Positions 31,732 to 42,790 of a stretch of 60,539 nt of DNA are shown one piece after another. Origin of the DNA: Chara braunii (lineage: Eukaryota; Streptophyta; Charophyceae; Charales; Characeae); contig BFEA01000819.1 of NCBI GenBank assembly GCA_003427395.1, positions 86,905 through 147,443 on the forward strand. The letters are read 5' to 3'. The notes under the pieces were generated by a model, which saw nothing but the letters and a program-made list of their open reading frames with translations, was not told the DNA's origin and searched no databases. The position numbers and the translations under genes are program-made. How positions within the stretch are numbered: the first letter of the stretch is position 1; each line of letters begins with the position of its first letter.

Positions 31732-33299
31732 CTAATTTTTAAAAACCAAAGTCATTGGTCCCTTATTAGAAGGAACGCAAAAAATTGACACTACGTAGTC
31801 GGAAGCAGATTGTCCTTTGCCCAAGGTTTCCACTCGCGGACCTTCACTAAGGGTTAGATTCCTGGCTTGGGATACCTCTCCGCCATCGGGGGCCTGTACC
31901 AAGTCCTCTTGCTGGTGGTCTGGCTCTGAACCATCCGAAGAGTTACATCGTGTAGGAATTTCCTTACCAGACTCTGTTTTCCTCGCCCTCTTATTAGATG
32001 ATTTTTCAGATGTGCTTGCTTTGTGGGATGCTTTGGTCTCCGTGCCATCCAATGTTATGAGGGCCAGTAGGTTTTCCTCCCCCGATGGGACTACCTCCAT
32101 AACGTCTTCATTGAGTTCATTCAGGTATGATATTCCAAGTGTCAGTTCTCTGTTCTACTCGAATTCAATTTGAATATCATCGATTTCTCCCGATTTATGA
32201 ATTTCCATTAATGTTGTCGGGGCCAATTTTTCCCCCTGCTCTTCCCCTGTGTGGCCCTTGGGGCGCCAAGTGTATCCCAAGTGCGAAAATGTATCGTACA
32301 ATTTGTTAGTAAATGTTGAGGTGTACGATGAGATCGAAGGAGGAGGGGGGCGAAAGTCCCTGCTCCCGAGCTATGACGAACAACTGGTCTTTGTTCTATT
32401 ATGTGGCGTTTGTTTGCGACGCTGCCGCCCAACTCTCAGATCCCGAAGTTCCTCTCGTGGCTTCGGTTCTTTGTTTCTTGACGCATTTCTGCAGTCGTCA
32501 TCGTAATGAAACCACCATCTGCAATGACAGCAGTATGGGGTGGAGGCATTGACCACGTCTACTACCACAGATTCCTCTTCCGACAATTCAATCGTTAACG
32601 ACCTATGAAAGGAAAATCTCGCAATGGACTCAAGGTCAAAGCGAATGTTTGCGATAGACGGCTCGTCTTTGTTGGGTTGGTAATCGTGCATTTTAAGAAC
32701 CTTGCCCATTGTTTTCTCAATGTGGAAACGAAGGTGAAAGATCGCGGTCGCTGACACATTGAGGCAGCGGATCCAAAAAAAGTCAATCTTCATTGCTTCC
32801 TTAAGTTTTTCCAGTTCGCTTGGGGTTAAGTAGGGGCGAAACTCCACTCGGTAAATCGAGTTCTCAAATTCAATTTTGTCGTCCCCCACGCTTTTCATCA
32901 AGTCCGCGTGCTGCTTTGACCCTGTAATGTATTTGGCGAGGTTCTTTCCTTCATGAATGAAGTAGCCTTTCTTGTAATCGTTTGCGATCAATCCTACTCT
33001 TAACCAAACTGCCTCATAAAAACACGTACCATCTATTTTTTAACTGGCACCGGCAGGGTGCCTGCTTCGTTTTCAAAAACCAGTAAGACCACTTGCTCAT
33101 TCAGCCACTCGTCCTGAATCGCTCTAATTCGTGGATCGATTTTCAATTTGGAGTGGTATGGGCCACAGTCAATTCCTCCATGGTTTAAACCTTTAGGCAG
33201 TTTCCCGTCCAGAAAGCAAGCCTCAAACATTTCCCGTACTTGCGCCCTGAAAGCTGGGTCGATGGATAACGGGGGGTCAACCCTGTGCTCCATTCTCAT
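31732..33299 (-). pseudogene. LINE ORF1 (RNA-binding, CCHC knuckle), broken
   Basis: Starts at an ATG (33299), about 2.1 kb before ORF2. The segment at 32991-32371 contains an RNA-binding-like region of the DUF4283 style (IYRVEFRPYLTPSELEKLKE, FHLRFHIEKTMGKVLK), followed by the knuckle CCHCRWWFHYDDDC (CX2CX4HX4C). The tail at 32100-31732 is charged and Ser-rich (KASTSEKSSNKRARK). Breaks: a frameshift at an A-run near 33035 and a TAG near 32155. ORF1 proteins coat LINE RNA and are needed for retrotransposition. Its place directly upstream of ORF2 on the same strand supports one element of about 5.3 kb. Confidence 0.75.
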
Positions 33300-33884
33300 G
33301 CAGGCCTATTCAATACTCGTACGTGTTAGTCAAAGACTCAGAGAACACTCAAAAAAATAATTGCCCAATTCAAACCATTGTGGGAGAAAGGGCGAAAGAG
33401 GTTACCATCCAAGTCGATATTGGCGAGCCTTGCCAGTGATCCCGGTCGGAGCCAACCCGGAAGTCACCGTCGTCAAGTGATCTCGATTCTTCCTGAACAC
33501 GTCAGCACGTAACGTAGTCAACAATAGATAGCAAAGGCATATAGAGAGGCGGAGGAAGAGGCTTCTCACTCACCCACTACTCGCGGATGAACGTCATCCC
33601 AGGATAGTGCGAGAAGGAGCTTCATATGATAGGCTGACTGTACAGCCCTACGGCGATCCCTTGTACGAACAACGTGAAGGCCCTCTTTTTCCTTTTTTGT
33701 TTCTTGTTGTGAGGTCCTTGTAGCACCCTGCTAGCCAGGCAGGGCGGATTCCACGCGAGGCAGCTAACTGCCTCGCTTCATTCAGTTTCGGACAAGTACG
33801 GTAGCATCCTGTATCGAACTGCAATCACAACATAAGGGATGTTTTTTTTTTTATTATATATATATGATGTTCGTGGATAGAAGA
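33300..33884. other. LINE 5' flank, no gene
   Basis: Probably the 5' untranslated part of the LINE followed by host sequence; a short AT tract lies at 33852-33865. Confidence 0.35.
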
Positions 33885-34020
33885 GGGCCCTGACTGAACT
33901 GCTACCGAAAGGCAGACAGAGTTTCAACTGCAATTGAAACTGGGGCCCTGACTAAACTGTTAAAACGCAGTTTCAAATGCAATTACAAACTGTTTTGGTG
34001 ACTGCGTCGAAGTTACCCCA
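33885..34020. repeat. Paired hairpin repeat (reverse copy of 11300-11440)
   Basis: Contains GGGCCCTGACTAAACTGTTA and two CAGTTTC...GAAACTG type palindromes; ends in TTACCCCA. Related to the foldback at 51571-51764 by the GGTAACTTC end. Confidence 0.6.
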
Positions 34021-34760
34021 ATGTTTTTCTTTTTGTTTTTTTTACTAAGTAAGGCAACCTTCCCAGTATGATCCGGGCAACGACCACGAAATGTTTGACC
34101 AGGCGCTTCGGCTAGGCGCTTCGTGGTCAACGACATTCCGGTGATAGACTCAGTGGTTGACTATGGCTGGTATTTTTTCAAACTTACCGTCCCATAAATA
34201 AGGTAATTGCAGAAATAGCGCGTTTTTCAAATTTCCCAGCTGAAATGTTGTCGGGGTCCGAAAGAAAGACGTATTTTTGCAACGAAAGTGGGACCCCGGC
34301 CGCAAATAATATTTTTGTTGTGTAGAGCTGCAACCAAAGATGTATTTTTGCAAAGACACTTGGGCCCCGCCACTATTTTTTTTGTTCTTTTTTTTCCTAT
34401 CAATTTCACCTCACACTACCTACCTACCACTACTCCTAATCCTAATTGTAGGCATACGGGGAACCCCGTAGCAGCCAGAACCGTGTTTACGAGAGAACAT
34501 GCAGGCCCCACCAATATTTTTGTTGTGCGACTACCGCGAAGGCCCTATTTTTTTAACTTACCCTATGTAAAAATACCCTCGCTGTGCGATTTGTTCCTCA
34601 TCTTGTATGCTTTTGTCACAGCTCGAGCTGTTGACCATTGATTTGTCAGGGGAAGCGGGAAAGTTCCAAGGACAGATAAAAGGAGGAAAATAATTCACCT
34701 CCTCGGAGTGTACTCAGGGTATATTCACACGGCGACCCCAAATCCGCAAAATATCCGCAA
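34021..34760. other. Repeat-rich spacer, no gene
   Basis: Three copies of a phrase like GGGCCCCGCCACTATTTTT / GCAGGCCCCACCAATATTTTTGT occur between 34280 and 34560. The text CAACGACCACGAAATGTTT at 34079 is also present at 11298-11316. Confidence 0.4.
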
Positions 34761-34867
34761 AATATGCGGATTTGGGAAGGACCGATTTGAGGTTTTGGGC
34801 ATGGTTCACGTCACACTGTTGTACCTTTTCAGATGGGACAAGGTCGCAGCTGTCTGGAGAAATGGGG

Positions 34868-35490
34868 AACTGGTACTTGGCTGGTCACACGACGCCATCG
34901 AAAAATAGTGCAAAAACTTTTATGAACGAATTTTTGCCAATTTTCAAAAAAAATGTGAAAAATGAAATAGGGCATTTGCGGTCACCTCCAAAGGTGACCG
35001 CAAAATCCCTTGCCCCGCGGCTTCCCAGGCCGCTGACAAATGGGCACAGGAATAGTACGTTTGCGAATTTGGTAGATCCGTGTGACCGAACTTTTCCCTT
35101 TTGGGGGGGAATTTGGGGAACTTAGGTCCCCGTGTGAGTGTGCCCTCAGCCGTGTCATAGCAGTAAAATCTGTGAAATTTTCAATCCGGTTTTTGGTGAA
35201 GTACTACCCCGCCCAGTCACACAGCGGGAGCGAATCGACAAGTACAAGAGTGGGACTTATAAGTTATTACCGAATTGTTGAAATTGTGTCTCTCGTGGTC
35301 ACACGACGCAAAGGTCAAATCCTGCAACTTTTTTTTTTTTTTTCCCCTCTGGCTTGGAGCAGTTGATAAACGCGCCAAAATTTCCTTTCACGAAATGACA
35401 AACTCAAAAAAAGAATTTGCTACCACCTCCAGAGGTGGTAGCAAAATGCCCTTTTTTCGGGGCTCGCTAGGCCGCTGACATTTGATACCC
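34868..35490. repeat. Two diverged copies of a repeat with a covarying hairpin
   Basis: Each copy contains TGGTCACACGACGC, then AAAATTTTTG-rich DNA, a 10-bp-stem palindrome, and AGGCCGCTGACA. The palindromes are GCGGTCACCT-CCAA-AGGTGACCGC (34978-35001) and GCTACCACCT-CCAG-AGGTGGTAGC (35419-35442); the differences between them keep the pairing. Confidence 0.65.
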
Positions 35491-35568
35491 CATTTGCTAA
35501 CTTTGCAACTTTTCATGCGTCGTGCTACTTGCCCAACATTCAGCGACCTACCTTCTTCCCCCGAACAT

Positions 35569-35712
35569 AACACATATGTGTTTTATTCAAATTTTAAAAT
35601 TAAAAAAAAAATGAATAGAACGCATACGCGTTGTATTCGAAAATTAGGGTTGTTCGAATAGCACACATATGCGATGTATTCGTTTACGACACATATGCGT
35701 TATGTTTGGCGG
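35569..35712. mobile_element. Short inverted-repeat element
   Basis: Ends AACATAACACATATGTG and CACATATGCGTTATGTT are inverted copies. The interior has further ACATATG and ACGCATACGCGT palindromes. About 140 bp; it directly precedes the SINE. Confidence 0.55.
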
Positions 35713-36179
35713 GAAGAAGGTAGCTCAGTTGGTAAGGCACACAAGTGGCATTTAGGAGGTCTTGGGTTCAATCCCCATTGGCCTCGTGTACCTTTCTGGG
35801 CAAGCTTCAAGTTGGCCCTCGCCACCTAGAGATAGATCGTTGGTCCCCCAGATTGGCATTTAGCAAACTATTGATGTTCGTAGGGGGACGGGACCGGAGG
35901 GGAGGCACAGTGACTGGCCTGTCTAAGACGCTCGGTCCTGATGCTACCGGTTGACCCCTGGCCGGTATCGCCCACCTGCTGAAGCAGGTATCACACCTGC
36001 TGGTGGGTGCAGCTCCCGCATGTTCCGTAGTTGAACACGGTTGTGGCTGCTACGGGGCTCCTGGTAATACTACAATGATAATAATGACAATAAAAAGGTC
36101 TGGACGGCCGTCCTGTCCAAATTTGATAGGTAATTGAATTGGACGGGCTTAAAAGAATTGACCTTTAATAATAATAGTG

Positions 36180-36180
<1 letters not shown>
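35713..36180 (+). mobile_element. tRNA-headed SINE candidate
   Basis: A box TAGCTCAGTTGG (35721-35732) and B box GGGTTCAATCCC (35764-35775) at the correct spacing mark an internal RNA polymerase III promoter derived from a tRNA. A body of about 370 bp follows, with no coding capacity, ending in AATAATAATAG before a T28 run (36181-36208). The tRNA part no longer folds well at the anticodon arm, as is usual for SINE heads. Confidence 0.6.
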
Positions 36181-36208
<28 letters not shown>

Positions 36209-36212
<4 letters not shown>

Positions 36213-37228
36213 CAGCCCCAAGTTCCCCCAAGGGCCCCAACCATCAAATATTTGCAAAATGCTATAAAAGGCCTTAGTGTGAGCATGCCTTCACTATACC
36301 AACGGCACTAGCTCAGATGGCACTGGTTTTCTTTTTCTTTTCTTTAAGTTTTTATATCAGGGCTCAGGGGTCGGGCCCCACTAGTGCCCGATTATACGAA
36401 CATCGCGAGGTTTTCAATCATGTGTGGCAAAGAGTGGCACAGTGATAGCGGCAGAATAGCGCAGGTATGGTTGTTTCAACACAGAATAGCAACACATGGA
36501 ATGTCTCGTCCAATCACACACAAGCAGCACCACCTTTGTGTGAACACGAATCACTGTAACAGCGTCTGAATATTGCGACCTGGAGGGGAAAAAGGGGGGG
36601 GGCAAAATCCAGATGCTGTTTTTTCTTTTAAAGAAAATAATAATAATAAAGCCCAGGGTGTTGTAGATGCTAAGGACCAGACCCGCGGTGATTGCTGGTA
36701 GCGGCAACCAATGGTTGTCCTGACAGGATAGGCCAGTTACCCTACCCATCCCCACGTTAATACTATTAGTGCACCCCCTGTTCCTACTATCCTACCTCAT
36801 TGTGACCAGCACTCAGGACCATCACCCTACCAGTATGGAGGGCAACTTGGATCAGACAGCAGTGACAAGCACCAAGGTTGGGCCAACCTCCCAGCCCTAA
36901 TGGAAGCGGAAGCAAACGAACCTTGCAATACGGAAACTTCGGACGCCACGCTCATGCAATCTTCTATAGGCCCGATTCGGAGAGTCTACCCAGCAGGATT
37001 ACCTAAGCAAGGCAGGCCAGCGTCCGGGGACACATCCTACCGTCCTTCCCCTAGCTTACCCAAGGCTGGGCGGAACTCAAACTAGCCGGAGCGACTTATA
37101 TCCCTACTCTACCCTACAGCTAAGCCATACCTACGTAGACCCCGTCAGATACCTGATAGAATCCCCTAGCCCAGTATCGTAGTTGTGTGTATATGTGTGT
37201 GGCCAGAGGCTATGTATGTTTGTATGGG
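36209..37228. other. Spacer without recognised features
   Basis: No gene or long repeat recognised; several short open frames without domains. Confidence 0.4.
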
Positions 37229-37966
37229 TGTGACGAACCACTTTCTGAGATCGCGCGACTTTCTGCGCGAAGCTACTTGGGGGAATGCGACGGGTCGAAG
37301 GGGTGAGTTGTGGAAAGATGGGTCGGGCGGGCTAAGTTGCATGCATGCCCTCGTTTCTTTTCGTTTTCTGTTGAAAGTTGTCGGATCGGTGTCGGGAAAA
37401 TCATGTACCAACAGTTGGGTGGTCGCGCCATGATGGGCGCGAGAAATAACTGTACCATAGCTTCTTTCTTGTTTTGCTGTGAGCACTGGGGATTTTGGCG
37501 GGATCATCGCGAGGGAATATCGTTTTTGAATTTTCAACTGATGGGCTCACGAAATTGTTTTTTTCTTTCTGCCTTTTCGGAATTTCTCTTTGCAATTAGG
37601 ACTTAGGATAGGAATTTAGGTACTCTGAATTTTGTTGCGCCACACTTGTGCGCATCTTGCTGCGCCGGGAACTGGGCTCCGACTAGATCGCGCCCTTAAT
37701 CTTGTGTAACTGTCATTTTTGGCGGGCGCGATTGCAATTGTATCTTTCTTATTTCTTGGATTCCCTCATCTTTACCCGCCTTCTCCTTCTTCCTCGCCAT
37801 GCGCACTCTGTTCTATTTGACCGGAGCGCTTGCATGACCGGATCGACGCGTGGAGTGTGGCTACGACCCCCACGCCGTGGCCTGGCCATGCAGATATAGG
37901 CACTTCCTCTTCTCTCCTCTCGACCACCTGGGCTTAATCTCGTACCTGTCGCGCAGGGATGCATGC

Positions 37967-37973
37967 TATAAAT
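37967..37973 (+). promoter_or_regulatory. TATA box of element D, copy 2
   Basis: TATAAAT in GCATGCTATAAATTTCGC, conserved with 4768-4774. AG|GTGAGT at 38054-38061 is a conserved splice-donor candidate. TTTCTAAACAG at 38950-38960, two bases before the ATG of the protein, is a possible acceptor, which would give a 5' leader intron of about 0.9 kb. Confidence 0.5.
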
Positions 37974-38240
37974 TTCGCAAGCGCGATTAGTTGTCTCTCT
38001 AAGAATTTCAAGCTTAGTGTGATCGGTGAGGGTCGGCTAATGAGCAAGTTGAAAGGTGAGTGAGTGTGAAAGTTAGGCCATCCGACGAGCTGGTGCCGGG
38101 TGTGCGGGGTTGACGTGAGGGGCCACGACGGACTGTGGCACACGGGCGAATCTGGCGTGCATGCTCGAACCAAGCGGGGTGACAACTCTGTGTGGATGTG
38201 CAGCGACGGACTGAGCCCATCGAGGGCACGGAGAGAGAGA

Positions 38241-38292
<52 letters not shown>

Positions 38293-38961
38293 AGTCGTGT
38301 GGGTGCGGGATGAGGTTTTTTTCGTTGTTTCCTTCTTTTCCTTTGTTCCTCTGTATAATTTTGAATCCAGATATGGTCGATTTTATTACGGTATTCTTTT
38401 TGGACTTCTTTTGTAAATCGCCTCGGATTTTCCTTGTCGTTTGTATTTTGTATGTATGCATGGAATGAATGTGAGTCCCCTTTATTAGCGCTCTTTTCAG
38501 ATTTTCAAATCTTGTTTTGCGATGTCCGTTTCGACTCTGTCTACTGCTCATTTGCGTAAGTCATATGCTCAATTACGGATCATGATGTTTTGGTTTAGTC
38601 GTTAACTTTCGATCAACACGAGTAATATAAGAAGTTGGCGATCTTTTTCTTCTTCTTCTTCTTCTTCTTTTTCTTCTTCTTCTTCTTCTTCTTCTTCTTC
38701 TTCTCCCCCCCCCCCTCTCTCCCCTCCTTTGGTCACATGTATGATATGTGATGATCTGATCTCACCCGATGCCGCAGGGATACGATATTTGCATGCATGT
38801 TGAATGCGATCGACTTGTTGAACCTCCCCGCTATTTCCCACGTGCATGCTCGCGTATGACCGCGATCTCGAGGAAACCGAGTCGTTACGTACGTGCTCGC
38901 CCACGTGAGTCAGCCCGGAGCTCCGTATGAGAATGCAGGGGAACGAACTTTCTAAACAGAC

Positions 38962-39444
38962 ATGGCTGCAAAATTTCCCTCATGGATGTCTGATCGCGAA
39001 AGTTTGAGGTACCCGGAATACCGCGAGTACTGGGAAGGTGAACAACTCCGAAAGCGGGGGAACTTGAGGAACCCGGAATTCCCCTGTCTAACAGAAAACG
39101 ACCGATTATGCGCAAGGGAGTTTCACTGTGTCATAACTAACGACCCCAGGGGCCCCGACTACCCGAAAACTTATAACACGCAATACTTCATATCCCTCGG
39201 CTTCGTCGTTATTACTACCAACTTCCCTCCCTTCCACCTCCTCCTTCCATATCACCAACTCACGGTGGTGCCATGGAATTCCATAGCCCGCTATTGGCCC
39301 CGCAGACAGTGCGAAAAGTGTCGGCGGCACCAGACCTATCGAGCCTCGGAATTCGCTCGGCAAGCCCGAACCGAAGCCGAGGGGCGCCGGCGACTGATTG
39401 AGTCGCACAACCGGCCACGAAGGCAAAATCAGAGGAGATGGTGA
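38962..39444 (+). CDS. Unknown conserved protein of element D (160 aa)
   Basis: ATG in good context (ACATGG), 160 codons, stop TGA. I do not recognise the family. The N-terminal third is charged (SDRESLRYPEYREYWEGEQL). The middle is aromatic and hydrophobic and is the best conserved part (SLGFVVITTNFPPF, LPYHQLTVVPWNSIARYWPR). After a CEKCRRH motif that could be half a metal site comes a strongly basic tail (RRRLIESHNRPRRQNQRRW). No signal peptide or clear membrane helix. The broken copy at 5850-6250 keeps the middle region: over the 20 codons of the second motif I count 9 silent and 4 replacement codon differences, which suggests the protein was under selection when the copies diverged. It might be an accessory protein of a retrotransposon or a captured host gene; this is open. 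Confidence 0.6.
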   Translation: MAAKFPSWMSDRESLRYPEYREYWEGEQLRKRGNLRNPEFPCLTENDRLCAREFHCVITNDPRGPDYPKTYNTQYFISLGFVVITTNFPPFHLLLPYHQLTVVPWNSIARYWPRRQCEKCRRHQTYRASEFARQARTEAEGRRRLIESHNRPRRQNQRRW

Positions 39445-39784
39445 TTCTCATTTCTTTTCGGGGCAATGTTGTTGGGATTTTGTTCGAGAATGCAAGAGTG
39501 TTTAGATCTATCAGTACGGCGATAGCGGAAAAGTGCCCCGGATCTTTGGCTTGAGATGCACTGCGCATGTCATCTCCCTTATGCTGCACGACATCAGCAG
39601 CCTCCCTTCTGAGTACCCCGTCTTTGCGCCTATACCCCCCGAAACTTGCCACAGGAGATCTCAGTTCCAACATGGGACTCCACCCCCCCACTTTCCTAAA
39701 ATCCTTGGCACACCCCTTTTCGCACTTCCAGGCCCCCATCCCACTCCGATCAAGAAGTCGCGTCGGGCGTGAGGTTGGGCGTCA

Positions 39785-39954
39785 TATGGGCACACAGGCC
39801 CATGTTTTTGTGTCAGTCGGAAGGCTATGTGTGCTTTGTTTAATCGTATAGCAAGATATGTGTGCCTGAAGACCAGATATGTGCAGTACTATGTAGAGGG
39901 AACTATGCGTTCGTTTGAAGATATGACAGGGCAAGCTAGACAAAACCCCGCCCA
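39785..39954. other. Short spacer
   Basis: Unique sequence after the target duplication TATGGG; nothing recognised. Confidence 0.4.
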
Positions 39955-40355
39955 AAGTCCCAAGCCAGACTTGAACCCGTGATCTATGATATGTGACCTG
40001 AAAACTCTACCATTTGAGTGAGAATCGCAAACGGCCCCTATGTGTGATATGCCAGACTGGGGAGATCAACAGAACAACGATGAGCAACAACCACAAGCAA
40101 CCCACACAATATTAAGACCCGACATACAACATGATGGACAACCCCTTGCCACTCGGGTGGTGCGCATGCAGTGTCTGTATAAGCTTCAAGTTATTGTGCG
40201 TCAGCCCAAGGGGGGGGTATCCAGCCGTGTGTCATTCTAGCGCCCTGTCGGTGTCCATGCGCAAGGCTGCAATTGCGTTTTGAACCCGCAACCTTATACC
40301 ACAATGCGCATTTCCAACGGGTGCTCTAACCACCGAGCTACATCAACTGGATGCT
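39955..40355 (-). mobile_element. SINE-like sequence with two tRNA-related segments
   Basis: On the minus strand there is an A box TAGCTCGGTGGTTAGAGC (about 40341-40324) and a B box GGGTTCAAAAC (about 40287-40277). Further on there is a second tRNA-like segment (GGTAGAGTTTTCAGG, then ACGGGTTCAAGTCTGG, about 40012-39967). Both B boxes match the consensus closely. Either two SINEs in tandem or one dimeric SINE. No intact tRNA cloverleaf. Confidence 0.5.
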
Positions 40356-40689
40356 GGTACAGTGGTTAGTGTGCACACAAACTCCGTCGAAAAGGAAATG
40401 GAGTTGTGTATACTGCCAGTGAAGACCTTCAGAGGACCCAGCCCATCCTCTGACAAAAGAACCCATCCTGAAAAAGAGGTGATGAATTAGCTGGCTCCCG
40501 GCCCATTGGCTGATGGGAGAACCCAGAAAAGGATTTTGCACCGCTACCTGCAGGCGCCCGTCAACAAAATCCATCAGCTGCATCGGTGGATTACATGCCT
40601 CCAGACTTCGTAGAGCCTTCTCGGTGACAGTCGTGCTGCAGGGACTGGTGGTGTAATTCATAGAAAAAGAGTTTCTAAAATCTGAATTT

Positions 40690-41100
40690 TTTTGGAAAAC
40701 CATTTTTTTTATCTGAAAACAGCGTCACACGCCACTTTACGAGTAAAGGAAATTGTGCTTACGTGCCCCTTTCCCAGTTCTCACTGCAAGGCAAATACAT
40801 TATCCAAGAAGAGACGAGGGACAATCGGATTATCTTGCTCCAACTATGAGCCCAGAACCTCAATTGGCACTGTGGATATGCATACCGAACCAGATGGTGA
40901 GATAAAGGGCCTTGCAGCACCACTAAAAAAAACTGGGGGGGGGGGGGGGGGGGGGAGTGCAAAATGGGAATAAATCTTGAGGTAGAATCTAGCCAAAGCT
41001 TGTTGTTGGGAGTGGCAGAGGCGGGGAGGAATTAGAGCGCGCGGGCGCTGATGTGGAGACCGCTTCGAGGAAGCACTACCATGCACCTGCCATAGCCTGA
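40690..41100. repeat. MITE family C fragment with G20 tract
   Basis: GGGCCTTGCAGCACCACT at 40909 and AGTGCAAAATGGGAATAAATC at 40957 match the family-C left arm and core of 7641-7757. Between them is a run of about 20 G. The rest of the interval is unique. Confidence 0.5.
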
Positions 41101-42790
41101 ACTTGGCTGACGAGAGTTAGTATTAATCCTTGTTTAACCGTGAAATGAGGGGGAGGGATATGAGGCTGGTCGACGGGCAAGATCTGCAAATCGTACATAT
41201 CAGTATTGCGACCTAATCAGGGGCTTGGCCCACTGATTATAGATACAAAAAACGATAGCGTCATTTGAGTTGTTGCGGTTATGACCTCAATGCTGATCTG
41301 AGGATGAAGAAGGAGAGTGCATAACAAATGCCGACTTTCGGGAGAAAGACAACGGACCTGTGTTGCGACTAGTATCATCCACTATTGCTGACAAAGGACT
41401 TCAAGTTGCGACTTATATCATCCATCGTCGTCGACACTCCTACTTCAGTCGGGATGTTGCTTAAAATCTCTTTGATGAATTGTCAGATTATGGGATGAGT
41501 TCCTCTGGTTGCAATCATTAGTTTGAGTGTCGTGAGTATGCTAAGGTTGGGTGTAGAGTAGTATGGTCTCCTTTTTGTGGATTAGTTTCAGTTTAGTTGT
41601 TGGCTTGGGCACGTTTGTTGTTAATTTTGGGCAAGTATGAATCCTTATAATTGTGGTGTTGACGATAAACGCATGTTTGTATTTATTTCCGAATTGGTGG
41701 GAATGTTGTCTTAGTTTTGTGAACAGCTGTTAGCTGTAGGTTGACTTTGTGTTTGTTCGGATGGGTAATTAGTCGTTGGTATTGATGAGTGTTTGTTTCC
41801 TTTTGTGAATTAGTAAAAGCTCTCTTGATTATGTGAATGGCAGGTAGTTAATTCGTTGAACTGGTACTGATTTGATTGGGTAATTAGCCGTTGGTGATTG
41901 ATTCTAAAATTGAAGTTTCTTGGTCTGTATTAGATGGGATCTGTTCAGTTAGGGTTTGTTTTGTTGGGCATTGGAATTAACAAGTGAGAGTCAAAGTAGG
42001 ATAGTAGATCAATGGATAGGTTGAGATTTTGTCTTTATTTCGCATTTGGGTTAAATTGGGGTATGAGTTGGGTGCATATTTGCTTAGTTAGGGTTTGTTA
42101 TATTGGGCGTAGGAATTAACGATTGGGAATTCAACTCGGATAGTAAATTAGAGGACAGGTGAGATTTGGGCTTCGTTCTCTTTGTAATTAGGAGATCGGG
42201 GTTAGTTTCTGTCAATTTTCTTAGAGTTTGTCAGACCACCCGTGTTGGTGCATTTTACATGTCGTGGTCGGGGATGAGTTTGACCTGGAGGACCTCGCTC
42301 AGCCTCGTAAGCCTGTGGCAGTTTTGCGAGGGATGTCGGATCCAATTCCAGGTTATAATGGAATGGTCTACCCTTTTGTTTATTTAAAAAAAAAAAAAAA
42401 ACAGTCATATTTTTGTCTCTTGTCTATTTGGTGAGTGGTGCGGCTATCCCCAAAATCCTTCTAAATTACTTGGGGCCATTCAGGTAGACGAGGAAGGCCG
42501 CCTTTCTGAAAAAGAAACGTTTTGCTATGGCCCTTGGCGATGCCTTTATTTGCCTTGTGTCCCTCGGACAACGGCCTTACACTGGGATGTCATTTGACAA
42601 TGGTTGAATTTGTGAAATACTCTCGACATCATATGGATCCATAGCGGCAACTATTCCGGATGCCCCTCTCAAATGGTCGTTGCAATTTGCCCCTACCAAT
42701 AGCGGAAAACTTTTTGTTGTGCCCCTAGCCCTTAGAGGGCACCAACAGCTTCCCGGACCCACTATTTCCCTCCCTATCCACTCTCTCTCT
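41101..42790. other. Low-GC spacer with local duplications
   Basis: A diverged direct duplication lies at 41949-42030 and 42087-42170 (AGTTAGGGTTTGTT...TTGGGC...GGAATTAAC). A 60-codon open stretch at 42228-42410 has no recognisable domain and ends in an A run. No convincing gene. Confidence 0.4.

Larger units (their letters stand above)
37229..39784 (+). mobile_element. 2.56-kb LTR-like element D, copy 2
   Basis: Begins TGTGACGAACC and ends GGTTGGGCGTCA, directly flanked by TATGGG on both sides (37223-37228 and 39785-39790), a target duplication. It is collinear with 3997-6563, including the TATA box, the splice-donor-like site, GAGGGTCGGCTAATGAGC and the last 130 bp (CTTGCCAC.GGAGATCTCAGTTCC...). 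The TG...CA ends, the small duplication and the lack of internal domains suggest a solo LTR, in which case the protein below is LTR-encoded. A microsatellite (GA)n lies at 38229-38291 and (TTC)n at 38648-38703; both are absent or short in copy 1. Confidence 0.7.

Noticed and set aside
35721-35790. Functional tRNA gene
   Set aside because: A and B boxes are good, but the anticodon and acceptor stems do not pair, so it is called a SINE head.
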